From contig DBDO01000144.1 of assembly GCA_002293605.1 (NCBI GenBank), forward strand, positions 1-5,552: a DNA stretch of 5,552 nucleotides. The letters are read 5' to 3'. The notes beneath the pieces are model-generated. The model had not been told where the DNA came from. It worked only from the letters and a program-made list of their open reading frames with translations, and did not search any database. Of this stretch, positions 5,192-5,552 are shown piece by piece. The DNA is from Desulfovibrionaceae bacterium UBA930 (GTDB lineage Bacteria > Desulfobacterota > Desulfovibrionia > Desulfovibrionales > Desulfovibrionaceae). Position numbers and translations under genes: made by a program. Numbering within the stretch: position 1 is the first letter of the stretch; each line of letters begins with the position of its first letter.

Positions 5192-5549
5192 GGGGGCGCA
5201 CTGGTTTCGACGGGGATGTGAACACCGTTGATTGCGGGCCGAGGCGCCGCTGGCCTCGTAAAAAGCGGCAACAAAAGTAATTGGCAACGATTACGAATAC
5301 GCTTACGCTGCTTAATTAAGCAGCGCCGGAATGTGTGTGGACGCCTGATAAGCGCGCATTCCGGACACCTTTATCAGGCTGGTACCCAATGGCGTCCGCC
5401 GCAACGGGTACGAGACATTCAGGCGGGCTGGCCGCAAAACGCCGGGACCCAGGGCCAAGCTTGCGGTAAGAACATAAACTGAGTCTACGCCCGTAGATGT
5501 CGCGGCAGACGCTTCTCGGACGCGGGTTCGATTCCCGCCGCCTCCACCA
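5192..5549 (+). ncRNA. ssrA: Transfer-messenger RNA (tmRNA), one-piece type
   Basis: tmRNA, with SmpB, rescues ribosomes stalled on broken mRNAs and adds a degradation tag. The 358-base gene is complete. The 5' end GGGGGCG (5192-5198) pairs with CGCCTCC (5539-5545), followed by discriminator A and encoded CCA (5547-5549). The conserved CTGGTTTCGACGGGG lies just inside the 5' end, and the T arm GCGGG-TTCGATT-CCCGC is at 5522-5538. Pseudoknot 1 is drawn by CGAGG/CCTCG (5240-5244/5254-5258) with GCCGCT/AGCGGC (5246-5251/5264-5269). Pseudoknot 2 is CCGGAATG/CATTCCGG (5326-5333/5357-5364) with GCCTGATAA/TTATCAGGC (5343-5351/5371-5379). A further knot is GTACCC/GGGTAC (5382-5387/5406-5411) with 5394-5400/5422-5428. 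The one-piece form excludes the permuted genes of alphaproteobacteria and some cyanobacteria. Its terminator lies beyond the window. Confidence 0.97.
5283..5315 (+). other. tmRNA proteolysis-tag reading frame (GNDYEYAYAA)
   Basis: The frame GGC-AAC-GAT-TAC-GAA-TAC-GCT-TAC-GCT-GCT-TAA begins 13 bases after pseudoknot 1. The base four before the resume codon is A (5279), as expected for frame selection. The encoded tag GNDYEYAYAA, added after the charged alanine, ends in the small hydrophobic residues recognised by ClpXP-type proteases. The resume codon is Gly (GGC), where many bacteria, including E. coli, use Ala. The stop codon lies in the palindrome GCTGCTTAATTAAGCAGC (5307-5324), which forms the helix after the tag. 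Confidence 0.88.
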
Positions 5550-5552
5550 TCA

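Noticed and set aside
5228..5482. An 84-codon + strand frame inside the right-end region.
   Set aside because: It lies wholly within the tmRNA, whose pseudoknots and tRNA-like ends explain the sequence.

Overview
The window looks like ordinary core-genome DNA from a GC-rich Gram-negative bacterium. It is most likely a deltaproteobacterium of the Desulfovibrio group. That placement rests on the tatC-hisB-lipoprotein-hisA gene order, HisB motif variants such as TGFGMADHM, and a one-piece tmRNA; it is inference from remembered families, not a search. Two lipoproteins with lipoboxes and a periplasmic signal peptide fit a cell with an outer membrane.

Left half, + strand (1-3041): four genes packed with stop/start overlaps. 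They are tatC (Tat translocase membrane subunit, with long acidic tails), hisB (imidazoleglycerol-phosphate dehydratase), a conserved-looking lipoprotein of unknown function, and hisA (ProFAR isomerase). The overlaps TGA/ATG (ATGA), TGATG and GTGA imply one translationally coupled operon joining protein export, histidine synthesis and an envelope lipoprotein. The tatC frame is still open at the left edge.

Middle (3042-3279): a tRNA-Gly(GCC) gene with encoded CCA follows hisA with no clear terminator in between. A strong 14-bp hairpin after it has T-rich flanks on both strands, so it can also stop the convergent minus-strand gene.

Right half, minus strand (3320-4919): a secreted metallo-beta-lactamase-fold hydrolase with a complete metal site lies downstream of a small lipoprotein built from about ten 11-residue helical repeats. 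A near-perfect 18-bp-stem inverted repeat and a 14-bp palindrome sit between them. A TTGACA/TATACT promoter drives the small lipoprotein.

Right end (5192-5549, + strand): a complete one-piece ssrA (tmRNA) gene, with tRNA-like ends, pseudoknots and a tag frame reading GNDYEYAYAA. The 272-bp divergent gap before it contains an unexplained 12-bp-arm inverted repeat.

I see no mobile element, CRISPR array or clear novel multi-gene system. The most unusual items are the 11-residue-repeat lipoprotein, the tatC extension that is open upstream, and the unexplained inverted repeats.
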